From assembly GCA_003152145.1 (NCBI GenBank), contig PLZL01000067.1:2114-15810 (forward strand): DNA of 13,697 nucleotides, written 5' to 3'. Of this stretch, positions 12,012 through 13,697 are shown piece by piece. Origin of the DNA: Limisphaerales bacterium (GTDB taxonomy: Bacteria > Verrucomicrobiota > Verrucomicrobiae > Limisphaerales > UBA11358). The notes below the pieces were generated by a model. It searched no databases, was not told where the DNA came from, and was given only the letters and a program-made list of their open reading frames with translations. The translations under genes were made by a program, and so were the position numbers. Each line of letters opens with the position of its first letter. Position 1 is the first letter of the stretch.

Positions 12012-12632
12012 ATGAAAGCATCCAATTTAATTTGCGCATACAGCCTGATCGCCAGCATCGCACTGGTCTCATGCAGCAAGGCTCAACAGACAAACAACCC
12101 CGCCGGCAATCAAACGGCGGGCACCAACAGCACCAGCGAAGTGGCCGTTATCAACACGACTGAAGGCACCATGGTCGTCGAATTCTGGCCCGAGGTCGCG
12201 CCGAACACAGTCGCCAATTTCAAGAAACTCGCCAATCAGGGATTCTACGACGGCACCTGCTTTCATCGCGTCATCAAGGATTTCATGATTCAAGGCGGCG
12301 ATCCGCTGACCAAAGACCCAAGCAAGGAAGCCATGTGGGGCTCGGGCGACCCCGGTTACCAAATCAAGGCCGAGTTCAATGACCGCTCGCACACGCGCGG
12401 CGTCCTTTCCATGGCGCGGTCGCAAGACCCGGATTCCGCCGGCTCGCAATTTTTCATCTGCCACGGCAACCCGGCGTTTCTCGACCACCAATACACCGCG
12501 TTCGGCAAATTGATCAAAGGCGACGACGTGCTGGAAAAAATCGCCACGACGCCAACGCATCCGCCGGACCGCCCGGACAAACGCATGGGCGTCATCAGCA
12601 TCAAAATTGTTCCGGCAGACAGCGTAAAGTAA
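12012..12632 (+). CDS. cyclophilin-type peptidyl-prolyl isomerase, lipoprotein
   Basis: 206 aa from ATG 12012. The frame is open upstream to 11982, but ATG 12012 begins a classic lipoprotein signal: MKASNLICAYSLIASIALVS followed by C21, lipobox LVSC, with Ser at +2, which favours the outer membrane by the E. coli rule. GGAAG lies about 13 nt upstream. After a Gln/Asn/Thr/Gly-rich linker the cyclophilin domain has FYDGTCFHRVI (catalytic Arg), MIQGGDP, DSAGSQFFI and YTAFGKLIKGDDVL. It catalyses cis-trans isomerisation of prolyl bonds to help fold envelope proteins. It is followed 18 nt later by a cytoplasmic paralogue of very similar sequence. The upstream neighbour is a proline-rich secreted protein, which could be a client; this is only an inference. 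Confidence 0.93.
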   Translation: MKASNLICAYSLIASIALVSCSKAQQTNNPAGNQTAGTNSTSEVAVINTTEGTMVVEFWPEVAPNTVANFKKLANQGFYDGTCFHRVIKDFMIQGGDPLTKDPSKEAMWGSGDPGYQIKAEFNDRSHTRGVLSMARSQDPDSAGSQFFICHGNPAFLDHQYTAFGKLIKGDDVLEKIATTPTHPPDRPDKRMGVISIKIVPADSVK

Positions 12633-12650
12633 ATCAACGCGCGAATTTTT

Positions 12651-13166
12651 ATGAGCGAAAACGCCCACATAAGCACCACCGAAGGCGAGATGGTCATTGA
12701 GTTCTGGCCCGACGTCGCGCCCAAGACCGTCGAAAATTTCAAGACACTGGCCCAGAAAGGATTTTACGACGGCACCTGTTTCCACCGCATCATCAAGGGT
12801 TTCATGATTCAAGGCGGCGATCCGCTCACCAAGGACACCAGCAAGGAAAGTCATTGGGGCACAGGCGGCCCCGGCCACACCGTCAAGGCCGAGTTCAACG
12901 ACCGCTCCCACCAGCGCGGGGTCATCTCCATGGCGCGCAGCGCAAATCCCGATTCCGCCGGCAGCCAGTTTTTCATCTGCGACGGCGACGCCTCGTTCCT
13001 CGACCGCCAATACACCGCGTTCGGCAAATTGATCAAAGGCGACGATGTGCTCGCGAAAATCGCCGGCACGCCCGTCGGCTCCGGCGGTTCCGGCGAACGG
13101 AGCAAGCCGCAGAAACGCGTTGGCCTCATCAGCGTCAAAATTGTCGCCTCCGACGGCGTGAAATAA
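12651..13166 (+). CDS. cyclophilin-type peptidyl-prolyl isomerase, cytoplasmic
   Basis: 171 aa. The single cyclophilin domain starts almost at the N-terminus (MSENAHISTTEGEMVIEFWP) with no signal peptide. Motifs FYDGTCFHRII, MIQGGDP, DSAGSQFFI and YTAFGKLIKGDDVL match the preceding gene nearly residue for residue. The two genes share long identical DNA runs, for example around 12490-12530 and 13009-13050. This indicates a tandem duplication, or later gene conversion, with one copy gaining or losing the lipoprotein signal. A Gly/Ser-rich loop (GSGGSGERSKPQKR) before the last strand replaces the Pro-rich loop of the first copy. The pair probably serves folding in the cytoplasm and the envelope respectively. 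Confidence 0.93.
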   Translation: MSENAHISTTEGEMVIEFWPDVAPKTVENFKTLAQKGFYDGTCFHRIIKGFMIQGGDPLTKDTSKESHWGTGGPGHTVKAEFNDRSHQRGVISMARSANPDSAGSQFFICDGDASFLDRQYTAFGKLIKGDDVLAKIAGTPVGSGGSGERSKPQKRVGLISVKIVASDGVK

Positions 13167-13172
13167 TTTTTT

Positions 13173-13252
13173 AACCACGGATGAACACGGATGGACACGG
13201 ATTTTTGAAAGCGCCCGCCACGGCGCGTTTTTATCCGTGTGAATCCGTGGTT
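13173..13252. repeat. REP-like inverted repeat with ACGGAT units
   Basis: AACCACGGATGAACACGGAT (13173-13192), with a third ACGGAT unit after it, is inverted as ATCCGTGTGAATCCGTGGTT (13233-13252), matching in 18 of 20 positions. A GC hairpin, GCGCC/GGCGC (13211-13215 with 13222-13226), lies inside. The nested structure follows the cyclophilin stop and could serve as a terminator. Repeats of this 'CACGGATGNACACGGAT' type are familiar from several environmental phyla as dispersed chromosomal elements. Confidence 0.8.
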
Positions 13253-13262
13253 GGATTTTTCT

Positions 13263-13457
13263 GTGCAAATTTTTGAGCTCGCAAAGGTTTTGACCGCGCT
13301 GGGCTGTCCATCCGAAAAATCCGCCGAAATGGCCGCGCAACTGGACAAGCGCGCCCGCCAGCTTGCCGGACAAAAGGGCCGCACTTACGAAGAAGCATTG
13401 CAACATTTGCTGGCTCTCATGCGTCAAGGTTGGTCCGCGCAGCAAAAAGGGCTTTGA
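13263..13457 (+). CDS. small helical hypothetical protein
   Basis: The frame is open from GTG 13239, but that codon lies inside the REP-like repeat. I prefer GTG 13263, which gives 64 aa beginning VQIFELAKVLTALG (read as Met). The sequence is mostly alpha-helical and amphipathic: ALGCPSEKSAEMAAQLDKRA, then a KGRTYEEALQHLLALMRQGW segment. One cysteine is present; there is no signal or membrane helix. I do not know its function. Codon use and GC level match the host. It lies between the cyclophilin pair and the Nudix gene on the same strand. The GTG start and the absence of a clear Shine-Dalgarno sequence leave the exact N-terminus open. Confidence 0.6.
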   Translation: MQIFELAKVLTALGCPSEKSAEMAAQLDKRARQLAGQKGRTYEEALQHLLALMRQGWSAQQKGL

Positions 13458-13504
13458 ATTTGCGATTGACGCGTCGGCCATGACAATCGGAATTTTATTT
13501 GCCG

Positions 13505-13532
13505 CGTAAATCGCACATCGTAAATCGAAAAT
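13505..13532. repeat. heptamer tandem array at the Nudix start codon
   Basis: CGTAAAT, CGCACAT, CGTAAAT, CGAAAAT: four 7-bp units, the last overlapping the ATG of the next gene (13531). It has the same period as the other host arrays in this window. Confidence 0.75.
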
Positions 13533-13697
13533 GATCAAGCCTTGGAAAAAAGTCCGTTCGACGCCCGTCGGAGATTTCCGCATCTTCAAACTGCGTTCCG
13601 ACGTGAAGCTTTCGCCGCGCACCGGCAGGGAGCACGATTTCTACGTCCTCGACAGCGTCCATTGGGTCAACGTCATCGCCATCACGCCAGACCAAAA
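13531..13697 (+). CDS. Nudix hydrolase, N-terminal part (cut by window edge)
   Basis: 55 codons are seen from ATG 13531 before the window ends. The start MIKPWKKVRSTPVGDFRIFK and the following SPRTGREHDFYVLDS, then WVNVIAITPDQ, fit the N-terminal beta sheet of ADP-ribose pyrophosphatase-like Nudix hydrolases, where 'r....sPrtg.e.df.v....wVnViait.d' precedes the Nudix box. The Nudix box itself lies beyond the window, so substrate and activity cannot be judged. These enzymes cleave nucleoside diphosphates linked to another moiety, commonly ADP-ribose. The start codon overlaps a heptamer repeat, and no Shine-Dalgarno sequence is visible. Confidence 0.78.
   Translation, partial: MIKPWKKVRSTPVGDFRIFKLRSDVKLSPRTGREHDFYVLDSVHWVNVIAITPDQ

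Noticed and set aside
11024..12015. Several long frames on both strands over the VWA-like gene's stalk
   Set aside because: Alternative-frame reads of a GC-rich low-complexity region; composition is Arg/Gly/His-rich, and signal peptide and TM helix are seen only in the frame called.
12069..13622. 517-aa open frame on the minus strand
   Set aside because: It runs antisense through both cyclophilins, the REP-like repeat and the Nudix start. Its internal repeat only mirrors the cyclophilin duplication.

Overview
The window looks like a GC-rich bacterial chromosome interrupted by one AT-rich integrated element. I infer Verrucomicrobiota (Pedosphaera/Limisphaerales-like) from three things. One is a small HEAT-repeat protein with a membrane anchor and a 'VYQGKPLSVWL'-type motif. 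Another is a tandem pair of cyclophilins. The third is many short heptameric and 'ACGGAT' repeats between genes. This is pattern recognition and could not be tested here.

Left chromosomal part (1-3656): the start of gmk and yicC (minus strand, ATGA overlap); a membrane-anchored HEAT-repeat protein (plus); then the lspA-rluD pair (minus). Four host intergenic or gene-end sites carry 7-bp tandem arrays with different units, and a fifth lies at the far right of the window.

Element (about 3657-10179, roughly 6.5 kb): it has split a YacP/Rae1-like NYN-nuclease gene. The native 5' end remains as a 16-codon stub at 3627-3677. The 3' body lies at 10189-10629. The junctions share ACGG(T/C)TACAGCCTG (3652-3665 and 10175-10188). 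All convincing element genes are on the minus strand, from right to left: a large serine recombinase, a 0.54-kb noncoding region with palindromes and TACGTTA repeats, a 60-aa ribbon-helix-helix-like protein, a structured leader, a DnaB-N/RepA-like ATPase, an iteron-like array (nine direct GTCTTCGGTTTT-type copies plus one inverted), a Spo11/TopoVI-A-like TOPRIM protein with an overlapping 64-aa gene, a three-way-junction structure, an unknown 222-aa protein and a terminator. There is no relaxase, capsid, terminase or resistance gene. The set reads as a minimal integrative replicon: ATPase plus iterons for replication, and the recombinase for integration and excision.

The most striking point is at the right end. 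The element supplies an in-frame replacement start for the gene it disrupted. Its own AT-rich codons encode a new NYN N-terminus (MVHILVDGYNLI, then a linker) that reads through the attachment core into the host body of the gene. The recombinase start codon overlaps that new start in a CATG, and a near-consensus promoter for the recombinase lies inside the donated coding segment.

Right chromosomal part (10189-13697): the NYN body overlaps a secreted VWA-like protein with a proline-rich repeat stalk and a C-terminal membrane helix. Then come two tandem cyclophilins (one lipoprotein, one cytoplasmic), a hairpin-forming ACGGAT repeat, a small conserved-looking protein and the start of a Nudix hydrolase.
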